A DNA stretch of 64,000 nt from assembly GCF_000004195.4 (NCBI RefSeq), contig NC_030683.2:75983764-76047763 (forward strand). The letters run 5' to 3'. Of the stretch, positions 31,611-42,798 are shown piece after piece. Within the stretch, counting starts at the first letter, position 1. Each line of letters starts with the position of its first letter. The position numbers and the translations under genes are program-made. This DNA is from Xenopus tropicalis (taxonomy: Eukaryota > Chordata > Amphibia > Anura > Pipidae). The notes below the pieces were generated by a model, which was given only the letters and a program-made list of their open reading frames with translations, was not told the origin of the DNA and ran no database searches.

Positions 31611-32465
31611 TTACTGAGTTTAGAGACCTGTAGGGGATCATAGAACTCTTTGCCCTGTTTTTCAGTCTATGACATCATCCCACCTGGCTACAGACTGGGG
31701 AGGAAACTGATTGGCTGGATGCCCCAGTGCACTGTTGGGAGAGAAAATTGGCCTAGGTTTGGAGGCATAAATCAGGGGCAGGCCCAGCAGTTTATAAAGA
31801 GGGCCCCTGTTGTTTTTCCAGCAGTTGAGAAACCATCCAGAAAACAGTGATAGTGACAGTGAGCTCTGCTTACCATTTGAGTGCTTGCAAAGAGAGATCT
31901 GATACTGACACTTTGGTTGGATGCCTTACCACCTGCGGATCCCCAGTGAGTGATCCATCTGAGGGAAAGGTATTGAAAGTCTCCTGTGTGTGTCCCTTGG
32001 GTGAGGACAGGTGTTTTTCGTGGCCTGCTACATGGGAGCAACCGCCTATTCCAAAGGGAGAGGTACTTTGGGGCAGGTAGCGCTACCTGGGGAAACCAAA
32101 AGAGCTCTGGGGGAGGGACTTTGCCAGGACTGAAATGGGAAAGGGTATTTCCTCCAGGAGCGAAGTGTGGAACTGTGTCCTCAGAAAGACTGAGTCAATA
32201 GTGGCTAAAAACCATCCAGGTTTCCCAAAGCAGGGTTTATTACTGTTTGCATGTTATAATTATTTTACCTTTACACGCAGTTAAATACATTTGATATTTG
32301 CTGCAAACTGTGTGTGATTATTTTCCTAGTGGAAATCCCCTTGAGGTGTGCTCCTCAGTGTCCACTAGGTGGAGGCACTGCACTAAAATCCCAGTTCCCA
32401 GTACCTTTCAAGTATTTAGCCCAACAGAAGTGAGTGTGCCAAGAAAGGGTTACAGACCGATACAC
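31611..32465 (+). mobile_element. LTR-like sequence
   Basis: TATA-like TTTATAAAGAGGGCCCC at 31790, TTAAATACATTTGATATTTG near 32280, and CCACTAGGTGGAGGCACTGC at 32360, which parallels CCTAGGTGGAGGCACGCC of the LTR ending near 21115. No internal gag/pol. Ends and target duplication not resolved, so this remains a tentative LTR. Confidence 0.4.
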
Positions 32466-33354
32466 AATATACTGTATATACAAAATATAACTGTAACCAT
32501 ATATGACAGATTAGTAATTTATTTTGATTCAAGTTACAAGGTAGCTCTGAAACCAGTGCAATTAGCATTAGAATTTAATAATCAGCCCTGTTACATAAGC
32601 TTATATTAAAGGCCAACCTTATTTTCTGCTTGATAATCTGCGAAGACCCCTAAACTTAGCTTCTCAACAGCTGCTCAGAGCACATAGAGCATGTGAGGGT
32701 TGCAGTCATGTTCCTGGATGGAGAGCTCCTGGGACAACTGTAAAATCCTGGTTTATTTCTGCTATTGAGATTCTAAAATTTGTATACTGATGCAGTAAGA
32801 TCACTATATAAAATATAGCATTTTTAGCCATGTTCATTTTTAGGCTTTAGTTCTCTGAGCAACATAAATTGTATTCATGATTTATAAAACCTTATGTTAT
32901 TAAACAGATACAAGTATCTGCTTGTCCAACATCTCATTCTGAAATCAAGTTCCTTAATCAAGTTCTTTAATCTCTACTCCTCTAGGAAGGCTTTCTACTA
33001 GATATTGTAACAATGTTGATAGGATTTCCTTTCATTAACAAACAAAAGCATCATCAAAGTTGTTGTTATCAAAGGCAATGTAGTTGAGTAATCAGAGCTG
33101 GTTAGCTATTGGTGTTTTAGTTGATATATTTATCCACATATATTTATTTGTGAATGAAGAATGTAATTGCATTCTATTGCATTAAGCTTTACCTTAAATG
33201 CTTCACTAAACTTTTCACTTTCAGGGAGACAACTTTATCAGGGGGCCCTTGATGTGCAAGACTGGGGGAAATGGGTAGAGTGACGGGGGCCATAACTGGG
33301 AAACAAATTAGGCCCTTTTTAAGGGTTGGACATTATGGAAATTATAGTTTTGGT
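32466..33354. other. Unassigned sequence
   Basis: No gene seen. TCAAGTTCCTTAA/TCAAGTTCTTTAA tandem near 32945. Confidence 0.35.
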
Positions 33355-33713
33355 ATGGTGTATGGGATAGATTAAAGAAAGAAGGGTTGAAGATGTTAGA
33401 GGCACTGTTATATTTCCGTGTGGAAAAAGCATTTCTCCAGCTTAAGCTTTAAATTCATTTGTCATTTTCTTTAATCATTTGTAGAGAACTCCCTCTGCTG
33501 GTCATTTGGTGTATTTTCAAGATCATATTTGGCTGCTTTATGCACAGTTCCAGTTCCTTGTGCCATATTATACTCTGTTAATTAAAGTTCTTGTGTAGTT
33601 TATTTACATGGTTTGAACTTGTTATCCTTACTGGCACTTTTGGGTTTTTTTTGTCCCAGCTCTTGGCAGGTATTTTAATATGGTCCTTGCCATTAGGAAT
33701 GCCTAAATAGGCT
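33355..33713. repeat. Duplicated block, copy B part 2
   Basis: Partner of 3505-3865; same motifs in the same order, diverging after CCTTGCCATTAGGAAT. Confidence 0.75.
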
Positions 33714-34414
33714 TATAAATATGTTTAAAGGACACAATATATTGGCACACCAAAAAGTAAAAATAAAATCAACCTTTATTAAATCACATTAAAACCTAAT
33801 ATAAAAAAGAGAAAAAGTAGGAAAATCGAGAATTATAAATCACGAATTGCAACCCCCATACCTGTTGGCTCCAAACAGGCCTAAACAGACCTCAAATGGT
33901 GTTTTCTCTAAGGACTGAAGTCCAGTTGCGTGACTGTGTTTACTTAACGTCTTACTTTGCTTTGGAGATAACAGTCTAATAAAGCTACAGTCAGGAGCTG
34001 CTTGTAAGAACACTACATTAATCCCAAAAGTAGCGATCTATGTACTTTCTTATGGATATAAAGCTACAATCTGGAGCTGCTTATAAGAACGTCACATTTA
34101 TCTCAAATGTAGCGATCTGTTTTGGCAACTATCCCAGGCTGCTCCTAAAACAATTATCATTGGTATACAGTGGAGGAAATAATTATTTGACCCCTCACTG
34201 ATTTTGTAAGTTTGTCCAATGACAAAGAAATGAAAAGTCTCAGAACAGTATCATTTCAATGGTAGGTTTATTTTAACAGTGGCAGATAGCACATCAAAAG
34301 GAAAATCGAAAAAATAACTTTAAATAAAAGATAGCAACTGATTTGCATTTCATTGTGTGAAATAAGTTTTTGAACCCACGCACGTCAAAAAAGTCGCATG
34401 ATTCACTAATCACT
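33714..34414. repeat. Mixed repeat fragments, 75-bp tandem duplication
   Basis: AAAGCTACAGTCAGGAGCTG...AGTAGCGATCT at about 33981 is repeated (diverged) at about 34060. 34385-34420 (ACGTCAAAAAAGTCGCATG, ATTCACTAATCACTA) is a right-end remnant of the TAGTGATG hAT MITE family. Confidence 0.5.
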
Positions 34415-35400
34415 ATTGTTCATATTTGGGTGTTTTATATGGTTACCTAATGACCTGTGAGAGAAAAGATGGTCCAAAGTGGAAGTTTTGAGGTGATTTT
34501 CTGAAGTTTTGTCAAAATCACCAATTTTAGAAAAGCTTTGCGGCTTGGTACTTTGGAGTAGAAAGACATGGATACCCATTTTAGATTTGTGGAATGTGTA
34601 CTTTCCAAAAATATATGGTTTTCTGGGGTGAATGTACTTTTTATAGCTTTACCCCACATAAAATTCAGTAAAGGTGTTGATTTTGCAATAGCTGAACAGA
34701 AATGATAGATTGTATCTGGTATATTCACCTTGGGGCCCCTACATGCCACATAAACCTATGCATATTGGGCATCAAACTGTTCAATGGAGTCCTGAGGTAC
34801 ATAATAAGAATGTTTTATCTTGGAACCTAATAGTATGTGGGAGAAAAATTGCCACAAGTTGAAAGTTTTGAGGTGATTTTCAGAAATCTCAAAATGAACA
34901 ATTTTAGAAAAGCTTTGCAGCTTGGTACTTTGGAGTAGAAAGACATGGGTACCCATTTTAGATTCGGAGGAATGTGTACTTTCCAAAAATATATGTATAT
35001 ATAATTTATATTAATTTTTGTGACTTTACCCCCCATAAAATGCAGTAAATGTGTTGATTTTGCAGTAACTGAAATGACAGAAATGATATTCCATATGGGG
35101 GTATTTCATTTTGGGCCCCCTACATGCCACATACCTAAGCACATTGGGTATCATACTGTTTTAAATATTTGAAATCTAAAGTATGCAGATTTCTGGAGCA
35201 GTGCTTTGAAAAGTTAGTAGTGTACTGCTGGGAGTTTTTGACTTGAAGTAAGAAATCTCCATAAAACTATATTTGGTATTAGCACATTCAAGAAACATTG
35301 AACTTTCCAAATCAGTTGTATTTTCATGCATAAAATAATTCATGTTTCTGATATATTTGTTTATATCATGAAAAATATTATTTTTCTTCATTTTTTAGAC
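34415..35400. repeat. Duplicated block, copy B part 3: tandem array, about 2.5 units
   Basis: Same ~380-bp unit as 5765-7300: GGGCATCAAACTGTTCAATGG at 34766 and a diverged copy at 35146; GGAGTAGAAAGACATGGxTACCC and TTTCCAAAAATATATG recur. Followed by the CTGCTGGGAGTTTTTGA segment shared with 7260-7440. Confidence 0.75.
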
Positions 35401-35415
35401 ATTTAGAAACCATTG

Positions 35416-36938
35416 GGTTGATTCACTAAAGGTCGATTCGCTAAAGTATTAACGCATGCGTTAAATTTCGCACTACCACTTGCTTTAATTTGCGCGCCAA
35501 AATAATACTAACGTATGATTCACAAACACTGATTTACTAAGACACGAATTCGAATTGGAAAAATTCCGATTGGAAAACGAACATTTTGCGACTTTTTCGT
35601 ATTTTTTGCGATTTTTTCGGCGCCTTTATGACTTTTCGTAAATTGATGCGACTTTTTCGTTACCAATGCGATTTTCGCGAAAAAACGCAACTTTTTCGTA
35701 GCCATTACGATTCGCTCGTATCTTGTCGCGACTTTTCTGTATTGAGCGCTCGTAAGCGGCGGGCGAAACTTTCAGACTTAGAATGATTTTGGAAGCCTCC
35801 CATAGGACTCAATGGCACCCTGCAGCTCCAACCTGGCCCAAGAAAAGTCACCATACTGAAGCTTGAATGAATCCGAACGCTACAAAAAATCGCAACATTT
35901 TGTGCAACTTTCGGAATGGCTACGAAAAAGGCGCGACTTTTCGCACAAGTTTTAACGCTACGAAAAATTTACCAGATTTTGGCGAATGCGTCCGATTGCG
36001 TTTTTTTCGTAATGATCGGTATTTGCCGATTTTTCGGAAAATTATCGCGACTTTTTCGTAGACATTCCGAAAGTTGCGCAAAATGTTGCGATTTTTTCGT
36101 AGCGTTCGGATTCATTCAAGCTTCAGTATGGTGACTTTTCTTGGGCCAGGTTGGAGCTGCAGGGTGCCATTGAGTCCTATGGGAGGCTTCCAAAATCATG
36201 CTAAGTCTGAAAGTTTCGCCCGCCGCTTACGAGCGTTCAATACGAAAAATTTGCGACAAGATATGAGCGAATCGGAACGGCTTCGAAAAACTCGGGTTTT
36301 TTTCGCGAAAATCGTATTGGTAACGAAAAAGTCGCGACAATTTCTGAAAAGTCGTAAAGGCGCCGAAAAAATCGAAAAAAATACGAAAAAGTCGCAAAAT
36401 GTTCGTTTTCCAATCGGAATTTTTCCAATTCGGATTCGAATTCGTGTCTTAGTAAATCAGCCCCTTTGACGCGCTAAATATCGCATTTGTCTGTGCAAAA
36501 ATTAACACCTACTTAAGGGCAGGCGGTAATTATAGAAAAGTACAGTTCATGAACTTTTGGCAATAAAATATGGACTTTGCAGTGTGATTTATTCAAGTAT
36601 GTGTTGGCCCTAGAGTGATGTAGCCTCCAGTTTGCAGGGAAATGGTCATTTTCAGAACAGTAGTTTTCCGAAAGTAATGCTGTGTATTGCTAATATGGCA
36701 TGCGTTTTTTCACACGTGGCGACTATTTGTGCGCAATGCATTGATTAGTGTGCGTTCCGTCAAATACCGCGCGAAAATAGTCTTCGCGACTTTTATAACG
36801 CACACAGCACTGCATCTTAATTAACGCAAATATACTTTTAGTGAATCGTGCGTTAAAACACGAAAAATTAGACGCGATAAAAAATTTTGCCGCATGCTAT
36901 AAATAGCGCTCGTTTTAACGCACTTTAGTGATTCAACC
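35416..36938. mobile_element. Outer MITE (GGTTGATTCACTAAAG ends) hosting another MITE
   Basis: The ends GGTTGATTCACTAAAGG and CACTTTAGTGATTCAACC are inverted repeats; the flanks of the element carry TTAACGCA/GCGTTAAA motifs in mirrored positions (35450-35530, 36780-36920). It interrupts the duplicated block. Target duplication not evident. Confidence 0.65.
35525..36464. mobile_element. Inner CG-rich palindromic MITE (TTTTTCG family)
   Basis: Ends CTGATTTACTAAGACACGAA and its inverse (TTCGTGTCTTAGTAAATCAG) with CCCC at the right. Arms of ~300 bp are inverted copies: TGGTGACTTTTCTTGGxCCA and AGGGTGCCATTGAGTCCTAT appear in both orientations (35790-35860, 36130-36190), so the element is one large snap-back. 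Packed with CGACTTTTTCGTA/TACGAAAAAGTCG words, giving unusually high CpG density for the region. Confidence 0.75.
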
Positions 36939-37105
36939 GTCATATATGTTGTTACAGAAGTGGAATTACACAAAAATTCTAAAATATTTTGAAAGCTTAG
37001 GTTGTCCCAAAAGTACCTCTAGGAAAGGCCCCTAAAGTGAAAGAACGCAAAATGTTAAAAAACAGTCTGGCACTACAAGTTTCACTTGTAGTTAAAGGGT
37101 TAAAT
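36939..37105. repeat. Duplicated block, copy B end
   Basis: GTCCCAAAAGTACC, GGCCCCTAAAGTGAAAGAACG, CAGTCTGGCACT and AAAGGGTTAA match 7540-7660 in order. Confidence 0.6.
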
Positions 37106-37475
37106 ATTTATGTCATCCTGTATGATGCTGCTTTTACAAGCATTGTGCATAAAGATGAAGGAACAAAAACTGAGCAAGTCATTAAACTATACAATATCTA
37201 CAGTATTTATATAACCTGCATTGTACCATGACACTACTTTTATGAGCCTTAATCAAAGTACATTGCTTTAAATCATACAGCAGCAAATGACATAAAAATA
37301 TTCATGAATAAAAACCTCTGAAATCTGCTGCTTTTATGAGCAATTTTAACAAGCAGCTTTATAACCTTTTACAACAATTTGCCTCTTTTATGGGCAACTA
37401 CACATTTCTCCTTGTTCTTTCCACTTCTCACAATTCTTTACTTTAGATGCCACTTTTGGGTGCAACATATTTACC
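37106..37475. other. Unassigned sequence
   Basis: No gene seen. Confidence 0.35.
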
Positions 37476-37479
37476 TTAA

Positions 37480-39147
37480 AGGACAAGGAAACCCTTTTCT
37501 AGAAGTCCCTGGTATATTGTTGGGCACCCTTTAATGTACCTGATCGCTACCTTTATTTTACTAAATACCTTATATTTTCACTATGATTCAATCTTGCAGG
37601 TTAACATAAGCAGTCTCCGCCGCAGCTGCCATTTTTTTTTCATTAAGATGGGCGCTGTGATTTATCTGCGCCTGCGCAACCATTTTTGCACTGGTCGGCC
37701 CTCACGCATTGTCGAGTTTTGCAAGCTGGGAAGGAGGCAAGAATAGCGGGCACACAAACACCAATCAGCACAGAGCAGGAATAGCATGTAAGTGCTTGCC
37801 GATGGGTGTATAAGTTCCTGCTAAATTGTGCAAAACTATAAGTTCCATGCAGGATGCTGCCGCTTTGCAGAGCGATTTGACAAAATTAGATAACTGGGCA
37901 GCAAACTGGAAAATGAGGTTCAATGTTGATAAGTGCAAAGTTATGCACTTTGGTAGAAATAATATAAACGCAAACTATCTACTGAATGGGAGTGTGTTGG
38001 GGGTTTCCTTAATGGAGAAGGATCTAGGGGTTTTTGTTGATAACAAGTTATCTAATGCCAGGCAGTGTCATTCTGTGGCTACTAAAGCAAATAAAGTGCT
38101 GTCTTGTATAAAAAAGGGCATTGACTCAAGGGATGAGAACATAATTTTGCCCCTTTATAGGTCCCTGGTAAGGCCTCACCTTGAGTATGCGGTGCAGTTT
38201 TGGGCTCCAGTCCTTAAGAAGGATATTAATGAGCTGGAGAGAGTGCAGAGACGTGCAACTAAACTGGTAAAGGGGATGGAAGATTTAAGCTATGAGGTGA
38301 GACTGTCGAGGTTGGGGTTGGTTTCTCAGAAAAAGAGGCGCTTGCGAGGGGACATGATTACTCTGTACAAGTACATTAGAGGAGATTATAGGCAGTTGGG
38401 GGATGTTCTTTTTTCCCATAAAAACAATCAGCGCACCAGAGGTCACCCCTTTAGATTAGAGGAAAGGAGCTTCCATTTGAAGCAGCGTAGGTGGTTTTTC
38501 ACGGTGAGGGCAGTGAGGTTATGGAATGCCCTTCCTAGTGATGTGGTAATGGCAGATTCTGTTAATGCCTTTAAGAGGGGCCTGGATGAGTTCTTGATCA
38601 ATCAGAATATCCAAGGCTATTGTGATACTAATATCTACAGTTAGTACTAGTGGTTGTATATATAGTGTATGTATGTGAGTGTATAGATTGGTAGGTGTGG
38701 GTTAAGTGTGCTGGGTTTACTTGGATGGGTTGAACTTGATGGACACTGGTCTTTTTTCAACCCTATGTAACTATGTAACTATGTAACTATGCTTTAGTTG
38801 CACGTCACCATAGCAACCGCGTTACTTGGTTGCTATTGGTGCACGCTGAATACAGGGAGGGCATTACGGTGTCAGTGTTTGTGAGCACAGTACAAAGTGC
38901 ATTCCCAAAGATCATTTATGCGCATGTGCTGATTAGGAATACTATATTGTATGCATGCTCAGATCTTGCTTTTGCTGAAGGAGAGTTGCATTATGGGATT
39001 TTTTTTGTCCAAGTCAGCATTTTTTCTAAACAGGGGTGTTTGAACAGATAAAGGGCTGGCAATGTAGAGGATTAAATAGCATAGCAGAACACACTGGAGC
39101 TGTGCCTTTTAAAGGAGTTAAAGTGTTTGTTAGACTTTCCTTGTCCT
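37480..39147. mobile_element. TTAA-flanked MITE (T2/Kolobok-like) containing a CR1 insertion
   Basis: TTAA at 37476-37479 and 39148-39151 frame inverted ends AGGACAAGGAAACC and GACTTTCCTTGTCCT. Without the LINE (37820-38791) the element would be about 700 bp, typical for a non-autonomous copy. GCGCATGTGC-type and CATTATGGGA words lie in its right half. Confidence 0.75.
37820..38791 (+). pseudogene. CR1-like LINE, 5'-truncated, long intact C-terminus
   Basis: A 272-residue open stretch (37826-38644) starts just after the RT active site: CKTISSMQDAAALQSDLTKL, WAANWKMRFNVDKCKVMHFG, EKDLGVFVDNKLSN, YRSLVRPHLEYAVQFWAPV and [19 protein letters not shown], to a normal stop. The 3' UTR ends in CTATGTAA repeats (38764-38791). 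The FADD catalytic motif and everything upstream are lost by 5' truncation. No disabling mutation in what remains, so a young insertion inside the TTAA MITE. Confidence 0.88.
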
Positions 39148-39151
39148 TTAA

Positions 39152-39401
39152 GAGGCAACGAACAAAAATAAAATAAAATACATAAAATAAGATAAAAAAA
39201 ACAAAACAAAAAGGCAAAGGAATTGGGCTACTCACTTAAAACTGTATGAGCGCAATCATAAAATAAATTACTACAGGAAGAAAATCTAAGGAGAGTGAAA
39301 AGCATTAGACTATCACCAGAGAAACATCAGAATAAACCAGATATTTAAGGTTGCAAAAGCCCTGCTGTGAGAGCCTCCACTTTCTTACAATCATGACATT
39401 C
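39152..39401. other. Short unassigned A-rich sequence
   Basis: AAAATAAAATAC-type tract at 39160-39210; no gene. Confidence 0.35.
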
Positions 39402-39405
39402 TTAA

Positions 39406-39956
39406 AGGAAATGTAACACAAAATTTTTACATTCAATATATCCTTTCTACATACTTTTATTACCAAATATAGCATAGAAAGACTGCAATAGTATATGTGT
39501 TTTTTTAAAAAAAAAATACTTTACCATAGATTTATTGAGCTCAGGCAGCACATCTCTCCCAAGTCTTGCAGCCTGCTTCTGTTCTGATCCCCCACCACCC
39601 CCTCCCTTTCCCCGTGCAGGATCGTTGAAACAGACTCACAGACGCAGCAAAAGAGCAGAAAAGGTCCGTCTCCTATCCCTCTCCTTTCCCTCTCCTTTCC
39701 CTCTCTGTGCCAGTTCACTAGAAGCCTATAAATCACTTTAAAAAGGACTCCGAAGAATGCACTAAATCAACTTCCAGATTAAACCGGAAGTCTACCCCAT
39801 CGCTGTATCGCCTTTTGAGCTTGGCCCAGTAAGTCAGTGGCAATGTAATTTATTAAAAAACTATTTACAATATTGCAATTTTTTTAATGTTACATAGCTT
39901 AATAAAAGTATTTAGAATTGATATCTTTAAAGTGAAAATTTTGTGTTACTGTTCCT
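39406..39956. mobile_element. TTAA-flanked MITE (T2/Kolobok-like), complete
   Basis: TTAA at 39402-39405 and 39957-39960; inverted ends AGGAAATGTAACACAAAATTTT and AAAATTTTGTGTTACTGTTCCT (read in parts). Contains a CTCTCCTTTCCCTCTCCTTTC tract near 39680. Non-coding. Confidence 0.8.
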
Positions 39957-40149
39957 TTAACAATAGTATTAACAGAATCAGTTGCTAGTGATGAGTGAAT
40001 CTGTCCCATTTCGCCAATAAATTTGCGAATCTTTCAAAAGATTTGCGAAAATGTTGCACGAAAAAAAATGTCGCCTGTGATTTTTCTTTTGACGCCTATG
40101 ACTATTCTTTTGACAATTTTGGACTATTCTTTTGATGCCTGAGACTAAC

Positions 40150-40802
40150 TATGTATAAATATATAAGGGGATCATATAATAACCTCTCTAATGTTTTATT
40201 TACCAGTAGGTCCTTCCAACGGACATGAGGGCACCCACTCCGTTTAGAAGAAGGGTGGTTCCATTTAAATATTTGGAAAGGATTTTTTTACTGTGAGAGC
40301 TGTGAAGTTGTGGAATTCCCTCCCCGAATCAGTTGTACTGGCTGATACATTACATAGCTTTAAGAAGGGGCTGGATGGATTCTTAGCAAGTGAGGGAATA
40401 CAGGGTTATGGGAGATAGCTCTCAGTACAAGTGAGGGAATACAGGGTTATGGGAGATAGCTCTCAGTACAAGTGAGGGAATACAGGGTTATGGGAGATAG
40501 CTCTCCGTACAAGTGAGGCAATACAGGGGTATGGGAGATAGCTCTCAGTACAAGTGAGGGAATACAGGGTTATGGGAGATAGCTCTTAGTACAAGTTGAT
40601 TCAGGGACTGGTCTGATTGCCATCTTGGAGTCAGGAAGGAATTTTTTCCCCTCTGCAGCAAATTAGAGAGGCTTCAGATGGGGTTTTTTGCCTTCCTCTG
40701 GATCAACTAGAAGTTAGGCAGGTTATATATAGGCATTATGGTTGAACATAATAAACGTATGTCTTTTTTCAACCTAACTTTCTATGTTACTATGTTACTA
40801 TG
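40150..40802 (+). pseudogene. CR1-like LINE tail, second subfamily, with 41-bp tandem repeat
   Basis: Degraded coding end (TGGAATTCCCTCCCCGAATC, TTTAAGAAGGGGCTGGATGG; compare the [10 protein letters not shown]...FKRGLDEF region of CR1) followed by a 3' UTR different from the other CR1 copies (GATTGCCATCTTGGAGTCAG, TTTGCCTTCCTCTGGATCAA) and a CTATGTTA tail at 40783-40802. A different CR1 lineage from the five other fragments. Confidence 0.7.
40388..40595. repeat. 41-bp tandem repeat, five copies
   Basis: AAGTGAGGGAATACAGGGTT plus ATGGGAGATAGCTCTCAGTAC repeats at 40388, 40429, 40470 and two further 41-bp steps, with few changes. The unit straddles the likely end of the LINE reading frame. Confidence 0.9.
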
Positions 40803-40954
40803 ACTATTCTTGCAACAATTTTTGGACGTGTGGCAAATTTTTCCACGGCAAATTTTTTCATCCGTTTCGCAAAACAATCCGCCAATGGCAAAATGCGGAA
40901 ATTCGCCACAAATCCATGCCTGGCGAAACATTTCGCCCATCACTATCAGTTGCC

Positions 40955-41460
40955 ATTGCAACCCCTGAAATTTTCTTTGCCTCATCAACAAATTTAGCCT
41001 TACTGGCAGTTTCTGAATGAGCCACTGCCATAGAGACACTGATATTAGCGTTAGCAGTATTGTATGCTATGACAACACCAGGAACTTTCGATACTACTTT
41101 AGCCACACTGGAAGATTTTGACTGCAGATACTTTCACATTAATATTAGTGGTATTGGTTACCATGACAACATCGGAAACTTTTTGCACCAGCAACCTTTG
41201 ACTTTGCAGCTGCAGAAACTTCAACATTGGCTTTACCATTTGTATTAGCAGTACTATCTACTATGATATCATCAGAAATTTTAATCGCCATACTGGATGC
41301 ACCAGCAGTGTTAGACTTAGCTGCTGCAGGAACCTTAGGGGTACAAAGGCAACCCCGCAGCCTTCGTCACTTTAATCATCTTGGTTAAGACTGGTTTTCC
41401 AGGTACTTTAGCCACACTGGAAGCTTTTATTGCATCAGCATTCTGTACCCCCAACTCTTT
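40955..41460 (-). pseudogene. Frameshifted Ala/Val/Lys/Ser-rich coding fossil with ~34-residue repeats
   Basis: On the minus strand three frames join across small indels into a coding-like sequence: NADAIKASSVAKVPGK, KISDDIIVDSTANTNGKANV, KVSDVVMVTNTTNINVKVSA, SSVAKVVSKVPGVVIAYNTA and ETASKAKFVDEAKKISGVAM. Units beginning K-(V/I)-(S/P)-(D/G) recur about every 34 residues and contain a (S/N)TAN(T/A)N-like core. No family recognised. It ends at the hAT MITE (target duplication at 40946). Could be a piece of a host gene exon or retrocopy, or of an unknown mobile-element protein. Confidence 0.5.
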
Positions 41461-41640
41461 TTTCCATCTGGCCCTGGTGCCTTGTTCATATTAATCTTGA
41501 GTAACCCTTTATGTACCATATCCTGCGTCAACCACTGACTAGATTGAGCTAAGCCATCAGTGCAGCTATTGGGTGGGACTTGGCACTATGGCTCCTTTAC
41601 TGTATACATTGAAGAAAAGAACTGGTTTAGCACATTTGCC
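41461..41640. other. Unassigned, possibly more of the same fossil
   Basis: The minus strand can be read as TRARWKKELGVQNADAI just upstream of the repeat region; beyond that nothing. Confidence 0.3.
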
Positions 41641-42721
41641 TTTTCTGTTTTAACCATATTGTTACCATGTTACTAAGTCAATGGGGCCACACTCTCAACC
41701 TGCATCTTATTATTATTAATATACTTAAAAAACATTTGGGGCTAGTTTTAGCCTTTGCCGTAATGCACTTCTCATTTTCTATCTTTGTCTTCCGGATTGC
41801 TGTTTTACAACACTTGTTATAGTGTTTATATTCATTAAATGCAGCTTCTGTCCCCTCTGACTTATAATTCCTAAATGGTTTCCTTTTTTTCTCTATTAAC
41901 TTCTTTACCTCCAAAATAAACCACATAGGGTGGTCCTTAACACTTGAAATAAGTTGAGAACAGTAATGATTTTAAATGACAACAATAATAATGACAACAT
42001 AATGCCCCAATCTATGCTCTGAAGCGCTGCCCTTAAGGAGCTAAAATGTGCTTTGCTAAAATTCAGGGTCTTTGTTGCCCCAGTGTAAATTTATTTGTAA
42101 ATAAATAACATTATGGTCACTATTACCCAGGGATTTACCCCAACCACTTGCAGATTTGCTATGCATTCTGGGTTGTTAGATATCACTAGATCAAGTATAT
42201 CATGGTTTCTGGTTGGCTCCTCCACAACCTGTGGCATAAATTTGTGATGCAACAAGTTTAGAAACTGTCCTGGCAGTACTATTGCTCCAGTCAAAATCAG
42301 GATAATTAAAATCCCCCATTTATATCACTTGCCGCAAACTAGCAGCCTTTTCTATTTGCAATAGGAGCTGAACCTCTTCCTCTTTGCTTACATTAAGGGG
42401 TGCATAGCATACCATTAATTTGGTGGACTCTTTACTATCTGTGAGCTCAACCCATGAGGCTTCAGTTCCCTCACTTACCATCATCACTTATTGCTTAATA
42501 TTTGCTTTTAAATTCTGCTTAGCAAACACACACTCCCCCTCCTTTTCTATTGCCCCTGTCTCTCTGAAACAATGTATAGCCTCCAATATTAACTGCCCAG
42601 TCATGCGATTCATTCAACCACATTTCAGCAATATCAGTCACATCATATTTCCTCTCTAGCATCAGCACCTCCAGCTCTCCCACTTTACAAGTCAGACTCC
42701 TTGCATTGGTAAACATACATT

Positions 42722-42798
<77 letters not shown>

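Larger units (their letters stand above)
39986..40945. mobile_element. hAT MITE (TAGTGATG family) split by a CR1-like 3' end
   Basis: Ends TAGTGATGAGTGAATCTGTC and CATTTCGCCCATCACTA; perfect 8-bp duplication TCAGTTGC at 39978-39985 and 40946-40953. The interior from about 40150 to 40800 is not MITE but the tail of a CR1-like LINE. Confidence 0.85.

Noticed and set aside
37826..38644. 272-codon ORF as a host gene
   Set aside because: Its motifs and the TATGTAAC tail identify it as the end of a CR1-like LINE; near-identical sequence recurs at 24 and 48 kb.
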